Shown piece by piece: positions 28,703-34,503 of a DNA stretch of 34,503 nt. Source of the stretch: Pseudomonadota bacterium (lineage in GTDB: Bacteria; Pseudomonadota; Alphaproteobacteria; Caulobacterales; Caulobacteraceae); the NCBI GenBank assembly GCA_023433585.1, contig JAEZCL010000166.1, positions 1 through 34,503 of the forward strand, written 5' to 3'. A model generated the notes under the pieces. That model saw only the letters and a list, made by a program, of their open reading frames with translations. It was not told the origin of the DNA and ran no database searches. The translations under genes were made by a program, and so were the position numbers. Each line of letters starts with the position of its first letter. The stretch's first letter is position 1.

Positions 28703-29833
28703 GTGTCCGATCGCGCCGCCGTCACCGCCGCCCTCGAGGCGATTCCGGACCCGAAGACCGGGCAGGGGCTGGTCACGGCCGGGCGGGTCAAGGGGCTGAT
28801 CGTGGTGCTGCGCCGGGCCGGTTTCGCGCTGGAGGCCACGCCCGAGGAGCGGGCGCAGTATCTGCCCGTGCGGGATGCCGCCGAGGCCGCGCTGAAGGCC
28901 CTGCCCGGGATCTCCCAGGTTTCGGTGGTCCTGACCACCGACGTGCCCGCCATGCCGCCGCGCCGCCGCACCGCAGGCCTGTCGCGCGAGGCGACGGACC
29001 AGGGCCGCGCCCGCGTGGCGCCGCCCACAGACCGGCCCGCCCATGTCCGCCGGGTGCTGGCGGTCGCCAGCGGCAAGGGCGGGGTCGGCAAGTCCACCGT
29101 GGCCGTCAACCTGGCCTGCGCCTTCGCCGCCAGGGGGCTCCGCGCGGGCCTGCTGGACGTCGACGTGTACGGCCCGTCCGCGCCCACCATGCTGGGGATC
29201 TCGGGCAAGCCCGCCTATGAGGACGGGGCCATGGTTCCCCATCAGGCCTGGGGCCTGAAGATCAACTCCGTGGGCCTGCTGACCAACGCCGAGGACGCCA
29301 TGATCTGGCGCGGCCCCATGGCCGGCCAGGCGGTCACCCAGCTTCTGACCCAGACCCGCTGGGGAACCGAGGACGAGCCGCTGGACATCCTGGTGGTCGA
29401 CCTGCCGCCCGGCACCGGCGACGTGCAGCTGACCCTGATGCAGAAGACACCGCTGGACGGCGCCGTCATCGTCTCCACGCCCCAGGAAGTGGCCCTCGCC
29501 GACGCCCGCCGGGCCAAGACCCTGTTCGACCGGATCAATGTGCCGACCCTGGGGATGATCGAGAACATGGCCGGATTTCCGGACCCCGGCACAGGCGCGC
29601 TGATCCCCATCTTCGGGCGGGGCGGCGCGCGCGACGAGGCCGAGCGAATGGGTGTCCCGTTCCTGGGCGAACTGCCGCTGGACATCGCCCTGCGCCAGGG
29701 CGGGGACGAGGGCCGCCCCCTGACCGCGACCCGGCCCGACGGCGACATCGCGCGGCGTTTCGGCGAAATGGCCGAGCGGCTGGCCGCATCGCTGGACGAT
29801 AAAGTAGGTAGCGAAACCCATACAAATTCCTGA
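28703..29833 (+). CDS. Mrp/NBP35-family ATPase, iron-sulfur carrier
   Basis: A 376-residue scaffold or carrier for iron-sulfur clusters. A MIP18/DUF59 domain lies in residues 1-75, followed by an Ala/Arg linker and the P-loop ATPase with ASGKGGVGKST (122-132), DVDVYGPSAPTMLG, DLPPGTGDVQLTL and STPQEVALADARRA. The GTG at 28703 is preferred because GGAG lies upstream and the 30 extra residues from the ATG at 28613 are not protein-like. The usual CxxC near the C-terminus is not visible (ENMAGFPDPGTG instead), so this is the Mrp subtype without that cysteine pair. Confidence 0.92.
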   Translation: MSDRAAVTAALEAIPDPKTGQGLVTAGRVKGLIVVLRRAGFALEATPEERAQYLPVRDAAEAALKALPGISQVSVVLTTDVPAMPPRRRTAGLSREATDQGRARVAPPTDRPAHVRRVLAVASGKGGVGKSTVAVNLACAFAARGLRAGLLDVDVYGPSAPTMLGISGKPAYEDGAMVPHQAWGLKINSVGLLTNAEDAMIWRGPMAGQAVTQLLTQTRWGTEDEPLDILVVDLPPGTGDVQLTLMQKTPLDGAVIVSTPQEVALADARRAKTLFDRINVPTLGMIENMAGFPDPGTGALIPIFGRGGARDEAERMGVPFLGELPLDIALRQGGDEGRPLTATRPDGDIARRFGEMAERLAASLDDKVGSETHTNS

Positions 29834-29860
29834 TTTCGCTTATACAAACTCATATACCCT

Positions 29861-29964
29861 CGTCATCGCCGGGCCTGTCCCGGCGATCCATACGCTCGGC
29901 TAGGGCAAGGCAAGCCCGGATCGCTCCGTGAATATGGATTCCCGGGACAGGCCCGGGAATGACG
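29861..29964. repeat. 104-base double-hairpin repeat, copy 1
   Basis: Two perfect 9-base-pair hairpins, ATCGCCGGG/CCCGGCGAT (29865-29887) and ATTCCCGGG/CCCGGGAAT (29938-29960), face each other, with loops CCTGT and ACAGG that are complementary. The outer ends CGTCAT and ATGACG are inverted. A second copy lies 609 bases on. Confidence 0.9.
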
Positions 29965-30094
29965 AATGGAGGAATTGAGGCCCCGGTCTGGCCATCGCCG
30001 CGCCGCTTCCTATCTGGACGTCAGGCGGCGTCAGGTTCCGTTTATGGATCGTTGTTATGTCATGAGCGATCTTCTCGGGACGAGGAGCGGACGA

Positions 30095-30418
30095 ATGGAC
30101 CCGAAACTGATCGAATGGATGGCGGATCGCCCCAGGCTGGCGGTCGTGGCGCTGGTGATGTGGCGGCTGACCTGGTTCATCGCCGTGCTGGGCGCCCTGG
30201 GCCTGCTGGGCGCGACCCTGGCGCTGGGCGTGTTCGGCGTGGGCGGCCATGACGTGGCCGGGCGCATCTCCATCGGCGCCCTGACCGGTTTCGCGGCGGT
30301 GATGATGTTCGCCATCGGCTCGCTGGCCCGTCTGTCGGCCGGCCAGCTCAAGGCCGCCCTGGTCGCTCGCGGCGGCGAGGCGCCGGGCCTGCTGCGCCGC
30401 TGCGTTTCTTGTTCTTAG
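30095..30418 (+). CDS. Small membrane protein of unknown function between two repeats
   Basis: A 107-residue protein. The ATG at 30095 has GAGGAG upstream and gives MDPKLIEWMADRPRL followed by two or three hydrophobic helices (LTWFIAVLGALGLLGATLAL and IGALTGFAAVMMFAIGSLA) and a basic Arg/Cys tail. The longer frame from 29966 runs out of the flanking repeat and is not credible. I do not recognise a family. It is the only gene between the two 104-base repeats. Confidence 0.65.
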   Translation: MDPKLIEWMADRPRLAVVALVMWRLTWFIAVLGALGLLGATLALGVFGVGGHDVAGRISIGALTGFAAVMMFAIGSLARLSAGQLKAALVARGGEAPGLLRRCVSCS

Positions 30419-30469
30419 CAGGAAATCTGTGCAAGCCACTGATTTCACTCACTAGAAATTATGTTTCCC

Positions 30470-30573
30470 CGTCATCGCCGGGCTTGTCCCGGCGATCCAT
30501 ACGCTCGGCCAGGGCAAGGCGAGCCCTGAACGCTCCGTGATTATGGATCCTCGGGACAAGCCCGAGGATGACG
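30470..30573. repeat. 104-base double-hairpin repeat, copy 2
   Basis: Same length and orientation as the copy at 29861-29964, with about 11 differences. The second hairpin here is ATCCTCGGG/CCCGAGGAT and the loops are CTTGT and ACAAG; each change is matched by a change in its pairing partner, so both hairpins remain perfect. Confidence 0.9.
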
Positions 30574-30591
30574 GATTTGCAGGGACACGCC

Positions 30592-31107
30592 CTAACGCCG
30601 CTCCAGCACCCGGAAGGTGAAGGCGTGGTCGTCCTTCTCGCCCGGCTCATGCCGCTCTGCTGACACTTCGACGAAGGCGCCTTCGTCAAAGGCCGGGAAC
30701 ACCGCGTCGCCCTCGGGTTCGGCCTGGACCTCGGTGATGTAGAGCCGCCGCGCGCGCGGCAGGGCCAGGTCGAACAGCGCCACGCCTCCGATGACGCAGA
30801 TCTCCTCGGCGCCGTCCTCCTCGGCCTGTTCGGCGGCGATCTCCAGCGCCTCGGAAAAGCTCTCGCAGGCCACCGCCCCCTTGGCCTCGAACGAGGAATC
30901 CCGCGTCAGCACGATGTTCAGCCGGCCGGGCAGGGGCTTGAGCGGCAGGCTGTCCCACGTCCTGCGCCCCATGATGCAAGGCTTGAACATGGTCACCCGC
31001 TTGAACCGTTGCAGGTCCGAGCGCAGCCGCCACGGCAGATCGCCGTCCCGTCCGATGACGCCGTTCCGGGCGCGGGCGACGACGATGGCCAGGGGGATCA
31101 GGGACAT
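30592..31107 (-). CDS. folA: Dihydrofolate reductase
   Basis: Reduces dihydrofolate to tetrahydrofolate with NADPH; it works with thymidylate synthase, which lies 1.1 kb upstream on the same strand. The 171 residues show IPLAIVVARARNGVIGRDGD, LPWRLRSDLQRFK, the IMGRRTWDSLPLKPLPGRLN motif, and ICVIGGVALFDLAL near 116-130. The ATG at 31107 gives the usual N-terminus; the much longer open frame is not protein-like. A terminator hairpin stands between it and the aquaporin gene. Confidence 0.95.
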   Translation of the reverse strand: MSLIPLAIVVARARNGVIGRDGDLPWRLRSDLQRFKRVTMFKPCIMGRRTWDSLPLKPLPGRLNIVLTRDSSFEAKGAVACESFSEALEIAAEQAEEDGAEEICVIGGVALFDLALPRARRLYITEVQAEPEGDAVFPAFDEGAFVEVSAERHEPGEKDDHAFTFRVLERR

Positions 31108-31136
31108 GCGGGGCCACTCTGTCGGAAAATCGGAAA

Positions 31137-31160
31137 GGGCGGCGGAATCGTCCGCCGCCC
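31137..31160 (-). terminator. Intrinsic terminator after the aquaporin gene
   Basis: A perfect 10-base-pair stem, GGGCGGCGGA with TCCGCCGCCC and a 4-base loop, is followed on the minus strand by TTTCCGATTTTCC. It lies 12 bases after the aquaporin stop and before folA, so folA should need its own promoter or readthrough. Confidence 0.75.
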
Positions 31161-31172
31161 CCGGTCGCATTC

Positions 31173-31844
31173 CTACGCTTCCGGCTCCAGCAGGTTCAAG
31201 CGGAACAACACCGCGCCGATGACCGCGCCGACCGCCGGGGCCACGAAGAACAGCCACAGCTGCGACAGCGCCTCGCCGCCGACCAGCACCGCCGGGCCGA
31301 AGCTGCGCGCCGGGTTCACCGACACGCCGGTCACCTGGATGCCGACGATGTGGATGACCGCCAGGGTCAGACCGATGGCCAGCCCCGCGAAGGGGACGTC
31401 GCCCTTGCGCCCCGTCACGCCCAGGATGACGATGACGAAGATGGCCGTGGCCACGATCTCGAAGATCGCGCCCGCCGCCAGGCCGTAGCCGCCCGGCGAT
31501 CCCGTGCCGTAGCCGTTCTGGCCCAGGCTGTCGAAGCCGGTCTGGGCGATCAGGCCCAGCACCGCGGCGCCCAGCACCGCCCCGATCAGCTGGGCGACCC
31601 AATAGACGCCCATGTCCCTGGCGCTCATCCGCCCGGCGAGGAAGACCGCCAGGCTGACCGCCGGGTTGACGTGGGCGCCCGACACCGGCCCCACCCCGTA
31701 TGCGATGGCCACGATGGCCAGGCCGAACGCCAGGGCGATGCCCAGTTGCCCGACGATGTCGAAGCCGCCCAGCACGGCCGCCCCGCACCCGAAAAGAACC
31801 AGGATGAACGTGCCGATCAGCTCGGCGGTGAACTTTCGCACCAT
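31173..31844 (-). CDS. aqpZ: Aquaporin Z-type water channel
   Basis: A 223-residue inner-membrane channel with six helices and both half-helix motifs, HVNPAVS (N60-A62) and VNPARSFGPA (N177-R180). The Arg after the second NPA and the His in AVIHIVG match the narrow water-selective filter of AqpZ. The start MVRKFTAEL has AGGGAGG upstream. Confidence 0.94.
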   Translation of the reverse strand: MVRKFTAELIGTFILVLFGCGAAVLGGFDIVGQLGIALAFGLAIVAIAYGVGPVSGAHVNPAVSLAVFLAGRMSARDMGVYWVAQLIGAVLGAAVLGLIAQTGFDSLGQNGYGTGSPGGYGLAAGAIFEIVATAIFVIVILGVTGRKGDVPFAGLAIGLTLAVIHIVGIQVTGVSVNPARSFGPAVLVGGEALSQLWLFFVAPAVGAVIGAVLFRLNLLEPEA

Positions 31845-31939
31845 TGACTGCCTCCCTTTTCACGGCGTGATTCCCTTCACGCCTCGGGAGAGGATGCGCC
31901 GGGTTCCGCGATCAAGCTAGACCATTGGCCGCACCCGGC

Positions 31940-32242
31940 TCAGGCCGCGTCGGCCTCCAGCCATTTCAGCCATTTGCGGCGCATGGCGTCCTCGATGTCG
32001 ATCCCCGCGTGGTCGCAGTAGATCAGCAGCATCCCCAGCACATCCGCCGCCTCGTCGCCCAGCTTGCCCGCATCCGCCTCGCCCCGCGCCCGCGACGTCA
32101 TCCGCAGATGCTCGGCCGTCAGCTCGCCCAGCTCTTCCTGAAGCTTCAACAGCGCCCAGTCCCGGTCCCGCTCGATGCCGTGCTCGCGGGCGTAGATGTC
32201 CGAGATGCGCAGGACGGAGGCGGAGAGTTCGGAAAGGGTCAC
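31940..32242 (-). CDS. MazG-like nucleotide pyrophosphohydrolase
   Basis: A 100-residue all-alpha NTP pyrophosphatase. The metal-binding pattern EExxE...ExxD is complete: KLQEELGELTAE (E36, E37, E40) and LGDEAADVLGM (E64, D67). Such enzymes hydrolyse non-canonical or excess NTPs such as dUTP or dCTP relatives. The GTG at 32242 overlaps the thyA stop (GTGA), so it is translationally coupled with thymidylate synthase and may act on nucleotides of that pathway. Confidence 0.87.
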   Translation of the reverse strand: MTLSELSASVLRISDIYAREHGIERDRDWALLKLQEELGELTAEHLRMTSRARGEADAGKLGDEAADVLGMLLIYCDHAGIDIEDAMRRKWLKWLEADAA

Positions 32243-33105
32243 ACCGCCACCGCCGCCTTGATGTGCGGCCACGGCTCATAACCCTCAAGCACGAAGTCCT
32301 CCCGTCCGAAGGCGAACAGGTCGTCGCGCGGCGCGATGGTCATGGTCGGCAGGGGGCGCGGCTCGCGCGACAACTGTTCACGCGCCTGATCCAGGTGGTT
32401 CAGATACAGGTGCGCGTCCCCGAACGTATGCACGAACTCGCCCGGCTTCAGCCCCGTCACCTCGGCCATCATGTGCGTCAGTAGGGCATAGCTGGCGATG
32501 TTGAACGGCACGCCCAGGAACACGTCGGCGCTACGCTGATACAGCTGGCAGCTCAGCTTCCCGTCCGCGACAAAGAACTGAAACAGGCAGTGACAGGGCG
32601 GCAACGCCATGTCGTCCACGTCCGCGGGGTTCCAGGCGGTGACGATGTGGCGGCGGCTGTTGGGGTTGGTCTTCAGGCTGTCGACCACCCGGGCGATCTG
32701 GTCGATGACCCGGCCGTCCGGCGTCGACCATGACCGCCACTGCTTGCCGTACACCGGGCCCAGCTCGCCCTCGGCGTCGGCCCATTCGTCCCAGATGCTG
32801 ACGCCGTTGTCCTTGAGGAAGCGGATGTTGGTCTCGCCGCGCAGGAACCACAGAAGCTCCACGATGATCGAGCGCAGATGCAGCTTCTTGGTGGTCAGAA
32901 GGGGAAAGCCCCGCGACAGGTCGAACCGCATCTGGCGGCCGAACACGCCCAGCGTCCCCGTGCCCGTGCGGTCGCCCCGCTCGGCGCCGTTTTGCAGAAT
33001 GTCGGCCAACAGGCCAAGATACTGGAACTCGGGATGGTCGTCGGGCGCGGCCGGACGGGCGCCGGTGCGGGCTTCAAGCTCGGCGAGGGCGGCGAGGGCG
33101 TTCAT
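32239..33105 (-). CDS. thyA: Thymidylate synthase
   Basis: Makes dTMP from dUMP with methylenetetrahydrofolate. The 288 residues have EFQYLGLLADILQNGAERGD, DRTGTGTLGVFG, WFLRGETNIRFLKDNGVSIW, the catalytic Cys171 in LPPCHCLFQFF, and GVPFNIASYALLTHMMAEVT. The ATG at 33105 with AAGGTG ahead was chosen over the longer frame. The E. coli-type length is exceeded by a short insertion near residues 45-60 and elsewhere. Confidence 0.96.
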   Translation of the reverse strand: MNALAALAELEARTGARPAAPDDHPEFQYLGLLADILQNGAERGDRTGTGTLGVFGRQMRFDLSRGFPLLTTKKLHLRSIIVELLWFLRGETNIRFLKDNGVSIWDEWADAEGELGPVYGKQWRSWSTPDGRVIDQIARVVDSLKTNPNSRRHIVTAWNPADVDDMALPPCHCLFQFFVADGKLSCQLYQRSADVFLGVPFNIASYALLTHMMAEVTGLKPGEFVHTFGDAHLYLNHLDQAREQLSREPRPLPTMTIAPRDDLFAFGREDFVLEGYEPWPHIKAAVAV

Positions 33106-33184
33106 GGGCGCACCTTGCCTGATTCGCGGCGGAACCGTCCGCCGCCCGTGACCATTCGCCCACAGGAACGAATCGGAGACCCCC

Positions 33185-33553
33185 ATGGAAATCAGCATGC
33201 CCGAGGCTTTCGGCATCAATCTGACCACCATCGCGGCCATGGCGGCGGTGTTCCTGATCGGCTACCTGATGGGGCGCGGCCACCATCACAAGGATCCCTC
33301 GCGCATCGGCACGCGGCGGCGGCGGCACATCCGGGCCGACAACACCGTCGAGCGGGCCAGGCGGTATGAGCGGGACGGCTCCGGATACGACGCCGAGACC
33401 GTGGCCCAGGGTCTGCCCGGCGCCGCCCGGCACCATCTGGAGCGCCGCGAGCACGCCGAGGCCCTGGACGCCGTGCGCGCCGCCTTCCCGGCCATCAGCG
33501 CGGGCACGGCGCGGCGGGCGCTGAGGCTCTACGCGCAGGCGAACGGCCTCTGA
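33185..33553 (+). CDS. Single-pass membrane protein of unknown function
   Basis: A 122-residue protein with a start of about 12 residues, one transmembrane helix (LTTIAAMAAVFLIGYLMG), the run GRGHHHKDPSR and then a basic, Arg-rich cytosolic helical domain (RRYERDGSGYDAETVAQ, LDAVRAAFPAISAGTARRAL). I recognise no family. The last part resembles a small helical bundle. GGAG lies 8 bases before the ATG. It is divergent from thyA. Confidence 0.7.
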   Translation: MEISMPEAFGINLTTIAAMAAVFLIGYLMGRGHHHKDPSRIGTRRRRHIRADNTVERARRYERDGSGYDAETVAQGLPGAARHHLERREHAEALDAVRAAFPAISAGTARRALRLYAQANGL

Positions 33554-33569
33554 GTCGCCTCAGAGGCCG
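33544..33569. terminator. Hairpin overlapping a stop codon
   Basis: A perfect 11-base-pair stem, CGGCCTCTGAG with CTCAGAGGCCG and a 4-base loop, includes the TGA stop (33551-33553) of the membrane-protein gene. It lies between convergent genes. There is no T-run, so it may end transcription only weakly or protect mRNA ends. Confidence 0.55.
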
Positions 33570-33593
33570 CCGCTCCCCCGTCAGACGGCGGGT

Positions 33594-34442
33594 TCAGGTT
33601 CCCGGCGCGAGCCGATCATTCTGGACCCAGCCGATATTGTCGTTGTCGTCCATGACCTCCCACCACATGCCGTCGCGGTTGCCGGTGGGATACAGGCGCA
33701 GACCCTCGGGCAGGGCGCGCACCACCGCGCCGTTCTCGGGCGCCGAACGCAGGGTGGTCGCCTGTTGCACCGTGAAGGTCTGGATGGGCGCGGCGTCCGA
33801 GGCGTCGGGGTTCATGCCGCCCATCTGGGTCACCATGTCCGCATAGGCCTGGATGAAGGCCTGGGCCACCATGCGGCCGATCTCGGTGTTCTCGTATCCG
33901 CCGCCGACCGCGCCGCCGAAGCCCGAGCTTCCCGCCGCCGCGCCGCCGGCGCCCCAGCTGATGTCGCTGCGCGAGGCATAGCCCTCGGTGACCATCACCG
34001 TCTCGGACGTGCGCACGTCGGTCAGGGACAGCACCGTATTGGCCTCCGACCGGCGGGTGCTGATGCCCCCGGCGATGGCGCCCAGGGTCGGGTTGCGGCG
34101 GCCCAGCAGCCCGCCCGCGATTCCCGCCAGGGCGCTGCCGCCCGAGTTGGCGTTCTGGCTGGCCACCTCGCCCACCAGCACATAGTCGGCCGCCCGCACC
34201 TGTCCGCCGCCGACGTTGGAGCCGCGCTGAAGATCGCCGCCCGCCGCCAGGTCGCGCTCGCGCTGGGCCAGGCTCATGCCCGCGCCCCGGTCCAGCAGGG
34301 TGAAACAGCCCGAGCGCTGGATCACCGCGCGCAGCAGGCTTTGCGGCGGCGACAGCTGAAGCTCGCGGAACACGTCCGCCTGGCCGTCCGCGATGGCCAC
34401 CGTGCCCAGGTTGCGGGCGCAGCGCGGGATCTCGGCCATCAT
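33594..34442 (-). CDS. CsgG/HfaB-like protein with C-terminal SH3-type domain (5' end uncertain)
   Basis: At least 282 residues. The body (GTVAIADGQ, LLRAVIQRSGCFTLLDRGAG, AADYVLVGEVASQN, ANTVLSLTDVRTSETVMVTEG, then EIGRMVAQAFIQAYADMV) resembles CsgG/HfaB proteins, which form outer-membrane secretion pores or, in Caulobacter, anchor the holdfast. A bacterial SH3-like domain follows (TFTVQQATTLRSAPENGAVV to IGWVQNDRLAPG). No signal peptide or lipobox is seen. The frame continues upstream of the ATG at 34442 with protein-like codons to a stop at 34491-34493, so the true start may be lost, frameshifted or non-standard. Confidence 0.78.
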   Translation of the reverse strand: MMAEIPRCARNLGTVAIADGQADVFRELQLSPPQSLLRAVIQRSGCFTLLDRGAGMSLAQRERDLAAGGDLQRGSNVGGGQVRAADYVLVGEVASQNANSGGSALAGIAGGLLGRRNPTLGAIAGGISTRRSEANTVLSLTDVRTSETVMVTEGYASRSDISWGAGGAAAGSSGFGGAVGGGYENTEIGRMVAQAFIQAYADMVTQMGGMNPDASDAAPIQTFTVQQATTLRSAPENGAVVRALPEGLRLYPTGNRDGMWWEVMDDNDNIGWVQNDRLAPGT

Positions 34443-34503
34443 GGCGTCCTGGGTGCGCTGGGCGAGCCAAGCTCGTTCCTGAACGGCCAGTTATTTCGGG
34501 ACG

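Noticed and set aside
30592..31863. 423-residue open frame as an extended folA protein
   Set aside because: The upstream part overlaps the aquaporin gene in another frame and is not protein-like; the normal DHFR N-terminus begins at 31107.

Overview
The window is a high-GC alphaproteobacterial chromosome segment, most likely from Caulobacterales and close to Brevundimonas. The reasons are a circularly permuted two-piece tmRNA with an alphaproteobacterial-type tag (AANDNFAEEYAVAA), an SspB of the alphaproteobacterial type beside it, a CsgG/HfaB-like protein, and GC-rich palindromic intergenic repeats. There is no phage, plasmid or insertion-sequence backbone. Most genes are housekeeping, interrupted by small accessory cassettes.

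Layout. 1-2.6 kb: acyl-CoA carboxylase beta subunit (pccB), then two small unknown genes, then a second copy of the pccB 3' end. 2.6-3.8 kb: two long palindromic repeat units, a GIY-YIG nuclease gene ending in a third partial repeat, and a DUF2945 gene. 3.9-8.4 kb: a PP2C phosphatase/Ser-Thr kinase fusion, ribosomal protein L33, a lipoprotein, a secreted unknown protein and a secreted beta-propeller. 8.4-10.7 kb: topoisomerase IV subunit B with an orphan PrlF-type antitoxin gene behind it. 10.9-16.1 kb: an O-antigen ligase/polymerase, two tandem diverged ParDE-like toxin-antitoxin modules separated by remnants of the flanking genes, and a UvrD/PcrA helicase. 16.2-19.4 kb: small membrane proteins, SIMPL protein, YbaY lipoprotein, ribbon-helix-helix protein, EamA exporter, DUF4169. 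19.4-22.9 kb: CcdAB, fumarase C, a Phd/VapC module coupled to a RusA-family gene, and a GFA protein. 23-25.9 kb: an overlapping operon of a membrane protein, a secreted endonuclease/exonuclease/phosphatase-fold protein and a secreted C13 (caspase-like) peptidase. 26-30.5 kb: sspB, two-piece ssrA, two paralogous secreted two-cysteine proteins, miaA, Mrp/ApbC, and a small membrane protein bracketed by 104-bp repeats. 30.6-34.5 kb: folA, aquaporin, a MazG-like gene, thyA, a small membrane protein and a CsgG/HfaB-like SH3 protein.

Working together. ssrA and sspB form one functional pair in trans-translation: tagging of stalled products and their delivery to ClpXP. thyA, the MazG-like gene and folA serve thymidylate/folate metabolism and nucleotide-pool hygiene. 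Four complete type II toxin-antitoxin modules and one orphan antitoxin lie within about 14 kb.

The most unusual structure is a repeated pattern. At two places (pccB, and the uvrD-to-polymerase interval) a two-gene cassette is bracketed by duplicated fragments of the neighbouring housekeeping genes. The flanks are much better conserved than the cassettes when two cassettes can be compared. This looks like additive homologous integration of alternative cassettes into a fixed slot.
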